32,016 bases of DNA from Scytalidium lignicola (lineage: Eukaryota > Ascomycota > Leotiomycetes). The stretch lies in NCBI GenBank assembly GCA_002812745.2, contig NCSJ02000436.1:1-32016 (forward strand), in the 5' to 3' direction. The notes under the pieces are model-generated. The model made no database searches. It saw only the letters and a list, made by a program, of their open reading frames with translations, and was not told the DNA's origin. The translations under genes were made by a program, and so were the position numbers. Each line of letters begins with the position of its first letter. The first letter of the stretch is position 1. Positions 10,780 to 21,076 of this stretch are shown piece after piece.

Positions 10780-11610
10780 ATGTCCTGTCTATCACCCATA
10801 CCGGAAGGCGCCCAACCAACCTTACAGGAACAAGAAAGTTCATTCAACCAACTTTATATGGATAACATTATTATGCAACAAGAGCTACAGATTGCAATAG
10901 ATAGATACAACGCATCCAGAGTATATCTTGCTCACGTGGGAGTAGATCTACAAGTACCAGAATGGGTCGACGACCTAAAGCCACTCCTTAATTCCCTGAG
11001 CTCACAAGCAGGCCTATACAAGTCCGCTGTTGATGCCGCGTTAATAGATTCTAAATGTTATACCACTACCGTTTCTGATTTTGCAGCTAATCAGACTACT
11101 AAAGACGCAAAAGAAGAACCTCCCCAAAGCCCATCGCGAACAAGTGAAGAGCTAATAGCCTTTATCGTAGAAAACACCGCCCACATCGCAGACCGTAACC
11201 GTTCTATGCGCCACCTGACTGAAAGGTTCCATAAGACTTCTCAAATATTCACACGAGACGCCGAGCGCCAAAGGAATGCTGATAAGAGAAAGAACAACTT
11301 GGCTGCCAAGAGAGCAATGATTGCCAACAACTCTGTCGAGGCTTGGAAACGTGTTGAGAAATTGATTGCTGAGAAAGCAGAGGCTGAGAAAGTTGCCGCG
11401 GAAAAGGCCGCAGTTGCTGATAAAGCTCTAACGGAGAAAAAGGCTGAAAAGGAGAGGGAGGTTGAGGAGAAGAGGGTTCAACTTAAAAAGGCCATGCAGC
11501 AGGAGAAGACAGCTAAGCTGGTGCAGATAAAGAAGCAATCTGAGACTGCCGGTGAGATTATTAACGTGGACGAAGCATTAAGTGAGCTCAAGCTAGAAGA
11601 TATCTTCTAA
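10780..11610 (+). CDS. Orphan 276-residue coiled-coil protein
   Basis: Intronless frame from ATG 10780 to TAA 11608-11610; no family recognised. Residues 1-110 look globular, with helix-forming segments such as MQQELQIAIDRYNASRVYL and a WVDDLKPLLNSL stretch. Residues 120-170 contain ELIAFIVENTAHIADRNRSM. Residues about 185-265 are a highly charged Ala/Glu/Lys helix with repeats of the kind AEKAEAEKVAAEKAA, strongly suggesting a long coiled coil or single alpha helix. No signal peptide and no membrane segment. It sits directly beside a block of degraded genes, so it may be a young or lineage-specific gene. A clean 276-codon frame in AT-rich surroundings and the conserved helical composition favour a real protein. 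Confidence 0.65.
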   Translation: MSCLSPIPEGAQPTLQEQESSFNQLYMDNIIMQQELQIAIDRYNASRVYLAHVGVDLQVPEWVDDLKPLLNSLSSQAGLYKSAVDAALIDSKCYTTTVSDFAANQTTKDAKEEPPQSPSRTSEELIAFIVENTAHIADRNRSMRHLTERFHKTSQIFTRDAERQRNADKRKNNLAAKRAMIANNSVEAWKRVEKLIAEKAEAEKVAAEKAAVADKALTEKKAEKEREVEEKRVQLKKAMQQEKTAKLVQIKKQSETAGEIINVDEALSELKLEDIF

Positions 11611-11884
11611 GCCACTTGTTATGCTACGTTTGGTTTTCTTATAGAAGAAGTCAGAATTTGGCTGTAATAGATTTATTATAAGCTCTATAACTCAACAATA
11701 GCCTGACTAGCTGTACAGTTTTAGCCAGAGAAATTCTTCAGTAAGATCCCGCCAAAGTATACTACCTTTGAGATTGCTTGTTGTTATACGCAAATATCTA
11801 GGTAGCTACCAAAGAGCGGGCATACCCTATTTATAATACATTAACTGCACTTGTAACTATGACACACGACTAATTCCCCCATTA
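11611..11884. other. Short AT-rich spacer
   Basis: 3' flank of the orphan ORF and 3' flank of the kinase pseudogene. No feature seen. Confidence 0.4.
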
Positions 11885-12910
11885 TTTTACCCTGTTTTTG
11901 TATGATTTTTGGACTTGGCCACGGATGCTTCAAAAGTTCTGCCGCACTTGCCCGGTCCTCAGGGCCATCTAAGCATAGATCTGAGGAAATCAAGGAATAA
12001 ATGAATGTTTGCCCCTTCTAGTCTATCTTCTAGACTAATGTGTTTAATATCGTCTCCCATCCACGTGCCTATTGCTAGGTATTAGTAAACCTCATCTATA
12101 ACTATTTGTATGTAGCATTACTGACCTTGATTATCGAAATATACCGGCGATTGCGTACCGTGTTGCAAAAAGTCCCTTGGTAGTGGGTCAAGATATATCA
12201 TCATCATTTCAAGGCAACCTCGTTCCGATGTATTATCAAATATGTGCTCATAAAACATAAGTTCCCAAAGCTACATGAATTGTCAGTACAAAGAATATAA
12301 CATACATTTTCCTCAACCGAAGAAAAAGAAGTTACAAACCAAGACTCCCAAGTTCCAAATGTCGGCGCTGGAGCTTCATTTCATCCCCAAGATCACCTCT
12401 GGTGCTCTATAAGGTATTGGTTGGACGGGTCCTTCATATTCATTCCCAGAGGCTCATAAACAAGACATTGATGTGCACCACCAAGGGCCTCGATTTCGAA
12501 AGAGTCGCATGATCGTCTCACGCAATATCGCCCATCATGAGGTGAGTTATAGTTCTCCAAGTAATGAAGAACCTGAGACTCCCGGTTCTCAAAAGTACCG
12601 TAGGTGCCTACTTTGAGGACTTTGTATCTAGAATCTCTGTAAACTATTAGCTAGTAATTGATAATCACTCTTATAAATACAGAGTACGTACNTTTTTATC
12701 TCGACAGAGCTAAACAGTGGACGAACTACCGTACCTAAATTTAGCTTCAACTTTGTATCTTCTATTAAAGATTTGGCTAAAGTGCACTGGAAAGAATGAT
12801 GAAGCCTTGTAGTGGAGAAGTGTTTCCTCCTTAATTAATTTAGCCACAGTGGTGGCAGAATTTGATATGGGAAGATGGTGTAGACGTCGAATGACGCGAG
12901 ATGCATTCAT
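11885..12910 (-). pseudogene. Degraded SRPK-like serine/threonine kinase gene
   Basis: Read on the minus strand from ATG 12910. Segments in order: an N-terminal region with IKEETLLHYKASSFFPVHF; the glycine-loop region (FNRRYKVEAKFRYGSSSTV); LCRDKK; after an intron-like gap (GTACGT to CAG, about 12690-12639), YKVLKVGTYGTFENRESQVL and GGAHQCLVYEPLGMN; then PIPYRAPEVILG, ADIWNLGVL, LDPLPRDFLQHGTQ, LFLDFLRSMLRW and PEDRASAAELLKHPW. This order matches fungal SRPK-like kinases. Breaks: TAG at 12710-12712 where Trp is expected after SSSTV; TGA at 12376-12378 where Trp is expected after ILGMK; a frameshift near 11963-11967; and an internal deletion joining the end of the N-lobe to the APE motif near 12427-12436, so the HRD catalytic loop and DFG motif are absent. 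It cannot encode an active kinase. Confidence 0.85.
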
Positions 12911-13209
12911 AATAAGGCCGTGCAGGATTATATTCTCTATCTACACATGGTTATCATTCTTTGACAGAGTTGCGAGGTCGGGCGTATGTTTTACTACGCT
13001 AACAAACAAGTTCAGCCAATGGACGGGACTCAAAACCAAACTGGTCCAAAATAGGGTTGCTCGAGACCTGAAGCGCGGGCCGACCCGCGATAACCGAATT
13101 TCTTAGAGCTAGAATCGAATGCTGGATCCTGTGCAAGGAGACTTAGATATTTTTCTAATAGATTTATGGACATGCTACTACAGCCGTCTAAAGTTTCCTT
13201 CCCCATGAA
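12911..13209. other. Spacer between two pseudogenes, possible transposon-end relic
   Basis: Contains GGGTTGCTCGAGACCTG at 13055-13071 followed by a perfect GC hairpin, CGCGGG-CCGA-CCCGCG, at about 13074-13089. The GC-rich patch stands out from its AT-rich surroundings and resembles the termini of some fungal hAT-type elements, but no partner terminus or transposase was found. The spacer also holds the start regions of the two flanking pseudogenes, which are divergent. Confidence 0.25.
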
Positions 13210-14854
13210 TTGAATCATAAAATTAAGGTAAGAAGAGAACTTGCCAATAGAGAGAGGACTTTTAAACAACATATTAACGAATCACTTCGCATAGTGGGTA
13301 ACTTCCCTCAGCCCCTCTATTTAATACCTTTAAACAAAAGCAATGCGACCACTCCGGGTCTTGATGTCGTGTCTCTCCTCTTCTATAAAACACAATCAGC
13401 TCTTTCGCCCAACAAGGTCTATATAGCTATTGGCCGTGATCAACATGGCCAACAGAAACGAGCCGTCATCAAGATTCCTGACCCATCCATTCGTCCAGGT
13501 TTAGTCACTGCGAGTGAAGTTGCTACGCTTGATTATCTCCGGACAGGACTTGGGATGCCTGTGTCAAAGGTCTTTCAATGGAGTACATCAACTACCATCG
13601 ACAACCCAGTCTGCTCAGAATACATCATAATGGAGGAGACGAGCGGGCAGGGTTTGAATAGAACCTAGGATAGCTTCGACATACACACAAAGCTAAAGAT
13701 TGCTAATCAACTAATCCTAGCTCGACAACGTCTTCATCAAATAGACTTGGGTGGTTATGGCAACTTATACTTCACAAAAGACGCAGTTGCTCTTAGTTTA
13801 CCACATTTTGTTCTTGGAGGACAACTCGAAAGCTCAGACTCTCCTCTGTCACGGTTTTGCTTAAGTCCTCTTGCTACTCTGGATTCGGTGAAGTCACAAG
13901 CTGGACCTTGTAAGTTTCCATATAAATACTTTTCACGATGACGATGATAAGTAAATTCTAGCGCTACACTAAGGGAAATCACTTCAGAAATACCTTTATG
14001 ACCTCAGCAATGATTTCATCGCAAAGTTGAAGAGTTACGAAAATAAAAAGCCCTTCTTTGCTCCATTCACTTTCCCAACTGAAACTCTTAGCGATACAAC
14101 AGCAGCAGCGGGTAGTATCAAAGCTTGATTCCGTCGATTATTCCATATACACCCAACGACGACATCGCCGCGCCGACTTTATGACATACGGATCTACATC
14201 TAGGCAACATCTTCGTCTCGGAGGAAGGTAATATCTCATGCATCATTGACTGGCAAGGTACAGCTGCCTTGCCTTTCTTCCTCCACGCCCGAATACCATC
14301 ATTACTTGAAGTAAGCCATGGTGTGGACGTTCTTCCAGATAACTTAAACTCCTTATCAAAGAATGAACAAAAGAATTTGAGATACTATAAAACACTTTTG
14401 CGTAACTACTATCTCATTTCCATGAAAGATCATAGTCTGGATTGGATGAAGATTCTCGAACACGGCTACGCAGTGGAGACTCTGAAACTGGCGGCAACCC
14501 TAACTAGTAGCTCTTCTTATGGTGGATCTAAGGACGTAATGCTGCTCCAGGAGCTTTTAATCGCATTAGAAAAGCATGGCCTGAGTCAGCGCATACTACG
14601 GAGCCATGTCCCCTAGTCATGGACGAGCTAGCGCTGAAAAATCGCCATGCTGATGCCCAGCGATGGAATCAATTTATGGATTGGCGGAGTATGCCATCCC
14701 CACCTCTCGAGAGGGCTAGGTCCCAGTTAAAGAATTTCAGGAACAACAGGATAAACTGAAGATTGTGGTGGAAAGAGCAGCCTCGTTATGGGACGAAGAA
14801 AAAGATGTACAGGATTTTGGCAGAAACCTTCAAGCATGGCATTTGACACGATAG
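13210..14854 (+). pseudogene. Degraded APH/AIM9-type phosphotransferase gene
   Basis: Seen in order: KVYIAIG and RAVIKIP (N-lobe, nucleotide-binding Lys); ASEVATLDYLRTGLGMPVSK; SEYIIMEETSG (hinge); LGGYGNLYF; an intron-like GTAAGT...TAG at about 13909-13961; HTDLHLGNIFV (14185 onward), the catalytic loop; IIDWQGTAALPFF, the metal-binding Asp region; and a C-terminal helical stretch ending near DFGRNLQAWHLTR. This is the order of fungal APH-family proteins related to AIM9. Breaks: TAG 13666-13668, TGA 14182-14184 and TAG 14717-14719, each where a Trp is plausible; a TGA after SIKA near 14126; and at least two frameshifts, near 14130 and between 14614 and 14700. The motif residues that remain are well kept, so inactivation looks fairly recent. 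Confidence 0.85.
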
Positions 14855-17599
14855 GAGTTCACAACGTCATTGTTCGTGTAAGTGACACCCGACGTTGGTC
14901 GTTTGTTAGAGAGCTTCAATATCCTCAAAGTGTCACTGGGTGACTCTGACTCTCAACAACTCGCTGCTCTTCTACTGTACAAGTAAGATTCTGTGTTTGC
15001 TCCTATTCTCGCCTCTGTACTTCCGTATCGCCATCCAGCATTACCTTACAGTAGTTAACTCCTTTCTCAAGGTCTGTGGTTATGTAATACCACCAAAAAT
15101 CATCTCGATAACTCGATATATCGAAATTTGAACTTTGTATGGGATTTTAATCTGTACCAAAAATATCATCGAAATATTCGAGATTTGACTGTACCGTACA
15201 TTTATTTGCATGTGCCACTTCCCCTTACAGTACTACTGTACGTAAGTACAGTAGATGGGTCCTAGGAAGGATGTAACGGGCAGATTTCTAGTGTGCTGGG
15301 AAGCTCCGGTTTCAAAAGAACGTCACTTGGCTTTGCTTCGCCCTCCCGTGCGGGTCGGGTAAGCCAAAGGGTGTATTAAAGCCCTGGGCGGCATGAATTT
15401 ATTTCCAGACGAATTTTTAACTTTCTTACGTACTTTACCTTCCGCTTTCAAATCATTCTTCACTTCCCGAATGAATGAATTTTTGTGTGATTGCTGCTTT
15501 AAATAAGAGCCCGAGGCAATAGAGAAGCCTCCCACGTTTTCTCCGGGTTTCGGTACGGAAACCGTAGCAATCCAGAGTCTTGCGTGTCGTGGTTCGGTGG
15601 AGGTAGTAGTGGTGGCGGCGACGGGATTACGCATCAAGCAAGAACTGTTCACCCGTTAAAGAGCAACCACGGCGCGAGGTGTCCGAGAAGAATAAATGGG
15701 ACCAATTGTCAGAAAGAACATGAAGCTTAGGTAACCCTCGCGTACGGCACGAAAGGGGAAATGAAGCTTCGGATGGAGTCTGACGAAGATGCCGTCAGCA
15801 ACGATCCACAGCGGGAAAAATAAATGCCTTCATGCAGCGGTTTGATATGCGACGGTGATGGCGTGAGATTTTTTACTTGGGAACGGGTCAGGTTATACGT
15901 GTACTGTAGTTTCCGGGGAAATGATTGCTTGCGTTATTCCGTCTTTTGTCCAGAAGATGAGGTTGCTGCTGAGATCTGTGTCTGTGCCTTGTGCCTGGCA
16001 GAAGGGCTGCCGGCTACAGCACATTGCAGGCTTGTGACAAGAGGATGCATGCGCTGAGTTTCGCGTAGCATTAGAGGCGGTGCAGTTGCAGCTGCAGTTG
16101 GATTCTTAGTTCTGATTCTCCTCGACTCTTCCCTTCTCCTGCGACGTCTATTCGGCGAGCTATGCTGTTATCGAGAGTCGCCCCTCGGATGTCTTCTGGA
16201 TCTGGATTTTGCCTCCCTTCGATGGAGTGCTTCGAGAAGCATACGATGGATCCAGCCTTGACGAAACGTACCAACCACAAGCCAGCAGTGGGAATCTCGG
16301 GAGTTATCCAGCCATGCCTACCCAAAGAAGAAGATCAGCGATGATCTTCAACGATGTTACCGTGCCGTCGTTACTGTCTACACCGTATGTTTTACTATTG
16401 TACACTTACGTACAGACGAACGTTGTCGCTGCCGCGTGGTTCTAAGCCATGATTATTTATTTTTATGCAATGCTGCTATTGTGTTGGGTTATTAGAATGC
16501 TGATACCGGAAGCAAGAGCACAACAAGCTTCCACTGCACTGCACAGCATTCCTTCCCGCACATCCGCAGCGCATCGCATCCAAAACCCAAGGTTTGAGTG
16601 CGATGGTCCGTGCGCCAACGACCCTTCCTTTTCCGGCACTTGCATCCTAATCCCTGTGGGCCTTATCCACTGTGGCGTGCGTCGTTCCCCTTACCAACAG
16701 CAATTTTTCACACGGTCCGTGGGGTGCCTTGGCCATCATTGGCCATTGGTCAATGCAGACCCTGTCGCATTCCTTATCTCTAATCCACATCGCCCAGGGT
16801 GGCCTGTCAACCCCCTTGGACCTGGGTAGCAGGTTGTTCTACTTTGTTCTTGTAGGGCGGAATTGACGACTTAGTTCCGGAGATAATCTGCTAACTCTTC
16901 TCTCCAGCACGGACTTACTGCGAAACNTTTTTCTTTTTCTTTTCCCCCTCGTGCCCCTTCACACGCCCCCAAAATGTAGGGTACAATCACTAGGAAAAAG
17001 AATGAGAAAAAGCAACGAGACAGAGGGAAATGGTGGCGGGCGCGAGAGGGTGGGATTCTCCTCCCACGCAAGGCGTATGTTAATGAGGTATTTGTTACAC
17101 AGGCAGGGAGAAGGGTGTGCAGTAGCGAAATATTGGATGAGATATGAGATATGAGATTGTTATAACTTACATCCACGTACATCATATTATTACCTCAGCA
17201 TCATTGGCTGGTGGTGCCTCTCATGCGGAAATGTCACTACTGTGTACAGTATTTGCGGTCTTTTGGCCTGTTAGCATGTCACCGATAGGCTTCTGGTTTC
17301 GTAAATGTACACAGTAAGGAATTCCTTCTTTTTGCCCTCGTGCCCTGTCTGACCTTTTGCACTGCTTTGGCATCGTTGTGGCGTTGGCTGCGGGGTATCT
17401 GGACGGGTACTTCCAGGTAACTAATCATGTGCAACCCGCCCAAGTGGTACCGCGGAGGTACAACGCAGTAACTTACACCGACGAGCGAGTTCTGGTCCCG
17501 AGTCCATCCTTCAACGGGGGACCTTTGGCATGTGGAGGGCCCTGACTAAGACCCTCACTAACGATTCCACTAGCACTTCTCGGGACTAAACCCTTGAAA
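14855..17599. other. Long intergenic region, no gene seen
   Basis: About 2.7 kb. The left part (14940-15260) is AT-rich with TACTGTA/TACAGTA heptamers at 14973, 15047, 15226, 15234 and 15247; another is at 15902 and one at 17245. The minus-strand frame 15323-15652 and the overlapping frames at 15824-16866 show no family features. An N sits at 16927 in a T run. Part of this could be a long untranslated leader or an unannotated non-coding RNA, which sequence alone cannot settle. Confidence 0.4.
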
Positions 17600-18099
17600 A
17601 CGGACGCCTCAGGCCAAGCATGGTCGCGCCCCTGCGCACAAATGACATGCGCCCGTTGCTTTCTTATCTCTCTCTCTCCTCCACACCTTCTTCGCCCAGC
17701 ATCGTTCATTGCTCGCATTTTGTGTCCATCCCGCCCTTCTTCCCTGTCCTCCTCCCTCCCTTGCTCTTCTCCTCCTCTCCTCCTCCTCCTCCCTCTCTTC
17801 TTTAATCCTTATCCTGTCCTTGTCTCATGATCTGCTCCAGACGAGCGGGCTGCTCGACATTCATTTGATCTGCCTTCTGCGCTGCTTCATTCTTCATTGC
17901 TATCCTCCTCCTCCACCGCTGCATTTCTTCGTTGAATACTGCAATAATCTCTTCGATATCTATATACACACTCTCACGCATACGTTCGTCATACATACAT
18001 ATATACATTTATATTTACATCTGCATCGTCAAAGTCCGAAACTTTGCATAGCTCCTCCATCTGCCAAGCCTGTGAGCGCCGCTCTGAGCTCCCGCAGCC
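17600..18099 (+). promoter_or_regulatory. Ammonium transporter promoter/leader with CT-rich tract
   Basis: A pyrimidine-rich tract covers about 17664-17806 (blocks of TCTCTC, CCTCCT), typical of fungal transcription start regions, and ends about 290 bp before the ATG. TTATCT at 17664-17669 (AGATAA on the other strand) and TTATCC near 17809 are possible sites for AreA/Nit2-type GATA factors, which are known to control nitrogen permeases. The motif is short, so its significance here is inferred. Confidence 0.45.
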
Positions 18100-19988
18100 A
18101 TGAGTCTGATCCTTGACGGCGTCGACCTCGATGCCCTCAACTACACCGTTAAGGTCCCCTACAATGGTACTATCGCCACCGGAGGAGACTCTCTTCACGA
18201 TGACTTGAATATTTTCTACGATGTATGCTTGAATGACTTCTTCCTTCTCCCCCCTTTTCAGCATCTCAGCCTTGTCGAATTGTTCAGGTCACAAATCATT
18301 TCACACAATCACAATGCTGACAATTGGTCCCTCCTAGGCTGGCGATATTGCGTGGATGATCACGGCGACAGCTCTTGTGCTGCTCATGATTCCGGGTGTA
18401 GGGTACGTACATATCTTTACATTTATACCAATACAAAAAAAAAAAACAAGGCATCAGAATATATGCATACGGAACAGCCAAATTCATGGCCAGAATATTC
18501 AACTTGACATGGGCTAACGAACTCTTCCATACACAGCTTCTTCTACTCAGGTCTTGCCCGGCGCAAGTCTGCCCTCTCCTTGATCTGGCTCTCCATCATG
18601 GCCACTGCCGTCGTCTCCTTCCAATGGTTCTTCTGGGGCTACTCTCTCACCTTCTCGCACAGCGCTGGCAAGTTTATGGGTGACTTGGCCAACTTCGGTC
18701 TCAAGGACACTCTAGCCGCTCCTTCTGTTGGTTCTGCCAAGATCCCCGACCTGCTCTTCGCCGTCTACCAAGGCATGTTCGCTGCCATCACCGTTGCGCT
18801 TGCCGTCGGAGCCGTGGCCGAGCGAGGTCGCATGCTCCCTTGTGTCGTCTTCATGTTTGTTTGGACGACCGTCATCTACGATCCTATTGCCTGCTGGACA
18901 TGGAATCCCTCAGGATGGGTTGCGCGGCTAGGTGGTCTAGATTTTGCTGGTGGAACCCCAGTGCACATCTCATCAGGGACAGCTGCTTTGGCCTACTCCT
19001 TCATGCTTGGCAAGCGTCGCGGCCATGGTACTCACGAGCTGAATTATCGCCCACACAATGTCACTCATATCGTCATCGGTACCGTTTTCCTGTGGGTTGG
19101 ATGGTTTGGTTTCAATGCTGGTTCAGCCCTCGCCGCCAACATGCGTGCCGTCATGGCAGCTGTCGTCACCAACTTGGCCGCCTGTGTTGGAGGAATCACC
19201 TGGTGCGTTCTCGACTACCGGCTTGAGCAGAAATGGTCGACTGTAGGATTCTGCTCCGGTGTTATTGCAGGTCTTGTGGCCATCACTCCTGGCTCGGGTT
19301 TCGTCCCTGCGTGGTCTGCCGTTGTTTATGGAGTCGTTGGAGCCGCTGGAGCCAACTATGCCACCAAGGTCAAGTTTCTCATCGGTATTGATGACGCACT
19401 TGATATCTTCGCCGTCCATGGCGTTGGTGGCCTTGTAGGAAACATCCTTACCGGCTTCTTTGCAGCAGACTATATTGCGCATTTAGATGGATTCACAGAG
19501 ATCAAAGGTGGTTGGTTAAACGGGAACTGGGTCCAATTAGCCAAGCAGCTGGCCGATTCCGCTGCTGGAGGCGCCTACTCATTTATAGGCACTTGTCTTA
19601 TCCTTTTCATCATGAATCTCATTCCGGGCCTGTCACTCCGTGCGTCCGAAGAGGCTGAGATTCTCGGTATTGATGATGCTGAGATTGGCGAGTTTGCTTA
19701 TGGTTAGTATTCACTATCTCTTGATTCTTATGCCCTATTACAGTTGTTTGACATGGCTAACACAAACGTAAAACAGATTACGTCGAACTCACCCGTGAAC
19801 TCGTTAATGCCGAAGACGATATCGACGCAGTAAGCAAGTTCTCACGCGAGGATGATTTAAGTGCGATGCGTCACGGCGCACATGGTGGTCGCATGGATCC
19901 GCACGAGAAGGTGGCTACCCCCTCTGTCTCTGTCTCTCCTTCGCCCTCAGGCGGTGGTCTGCTGCCGTACCGTCAACCATGGGAATGA
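18100..19988 (+). CDS. MEP: Ammonium transporter, Mep/Amt family
   Basis: Exons 18100-18222, 18338-18402, 18537-19702 and 19777-19988, 521 residues; introns 115, 134 and 74 nt with GT...AG ends and consistent phases. Family marks: DIAWMITATALVLLMIPGVG (membrane segment 1), FFYSGLARRKSAL, QWFFWGYSL, FAVYQGMFAAIT, the Amt signature beginning DFAGGTPVHISSG (from residue 198), VGWFGFNAGSAL, WSTVGFCSGVIAGLVAITP and FAVHGVGGLVGNILTGFFA. Both pore histidines are present (about His206 and His357). The protein is strongly hydrophobic with about eleven membrane segments and a cytosolic tail beginning near EIGEFAYDYVEL. Known: these trimeric plasma membrane proteins import ammonium. Inference: keeping both histidines argues for a high-affinity MepA/Mep2-like transporter, although the tail start resembles Mep1/Mep3. 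The first 41 residues include an extracellular NGT glycosylation sequon. Confidence 0.95.
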
Positions 19989-21056
19989 ACAGCTCCCNAA
20001 AAAAAATTGCTGAAAATTAACACAATTCGATGAGAGAACGAACGCTAAAATAGGTTTTGGCATAGAAAATATCCGTCTCGAGTCATTTCCACCAGCCGTT
20101 ACTGGTAGATGATGAGTACCAGCCGAGAAGGACCAACCATGCACAATGAGCAAGCTCAATATGCATGGTTTCTCTCTCGTCGTGTTAGTTTTCCCCAGTT
20201 TATTCGCATTTGAGTCCCCATCCAACCACGCTTTCATGCATTTTTATATACCACTTTGCGATACCTCCTCACTAGGCTGGAATGCCCTTACATGCATACT
20301 TCAGACCCGGTGTTTCTGTTCTCGACTCTTAACATCTAATTTTTATATACTTTTATATATGTAAATATCCTGTTGATACCTTTTGTTTTCCCGTTTCAAC
20401 GATGGACAAAAAAATGGAGCTTCTAGGAGTGGGTGGCGATTTTATATTACAGTTAAACCACGCTTGTACGTATTAGATGGAAGGATGGAGAGAAACGATG
20501 AGGAACGTGTATCAGAAAAGCGAAGCTGGGCTGAGCCTTGCTTTCAGAACTTGGGGATGGGATCCGGATGCATTGGGGTTTGGTGTAATGGGTAAGATGC
20601 GATTTTTCGGCTTCTATACCTCTCTCTACCTATGTGGTAAACATATAATGCCTAGGAGGAAAATATAAGGAGATAACTAATAGATCAATTAAACGAATGT
20701 AAAATGAACCAGCTGTGTGTATTCAATTTGCCCCCTAAATGCTTGACGTCGTACAAAAGATCTAACTTGAATGAATCGGGGCAATCTATACTAACCAGCC
20801 TTGGAAAGGGAAAGAAGCAATTCGAGTAACTAATCACAGATAGGGCGTTGTAGTTAATATATCTGTCCATCACGTGTGGTGATAATCAACGTCTAGCGAC
20901 GCTTGTGCAGCGTGGGGGGGGGAGGGGAATGTCTCACTTATTTTCTCTCCCCCTTTTTAAGGAAAGGGGTGGCGGATGGAAAATTTTTGGCTGGCTGAAG
21001 AGAGAGATAAAAAGGGTCTTTATTTTAATTTTAACACGTCCGGACATATTTTTTTN
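19989..21056. other. Intergenic downstream of the ammonium transporter
   Basis: 3' flank with an N at 19998 in an A run, AT-rich spacer with TTTATATAC repeats near 20338-20360, and small unsupported frames at 20383-20668 and 20685-20873. A G-run is present near 20913-20926. No gene seen. Confidence 0.4.
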
Positions 21057-21064
21057 AAAAAAAA
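21057..21064 (-). terminator. RNA polymerase III terminator of the tRNA-like gene
   Basis: Eight A on the plus strand, that is T8 on the transcribed strand, beginning 13 nt after the discriminator base at 21077. This is the usual position and form of a Pol III stop. An N at 21056 adjoins it. Confidence 0.6.
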
Positions 21065-21076
21065 TTGAACTTTAGT

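Noticed and set aside
15323..15652. 109-residue minus-strand frame
   Set aside because: No recognisable family, basic low-complexity end, no splice-extended partner; kept only as part of the gene-free region.
17594..18116. Plus-strand frames rich in Ser, Leu and Pro before the ammonium transporter
   Set aside because: Encoded by the CT-rich promoter tract; overlapping frames look equally open, which is typical of simple sequence.
18846..19482. Overlapping frames inside the ammonium transporter
   Set aside because: Out-of-frame shadows of the membrane protein coding sequence.
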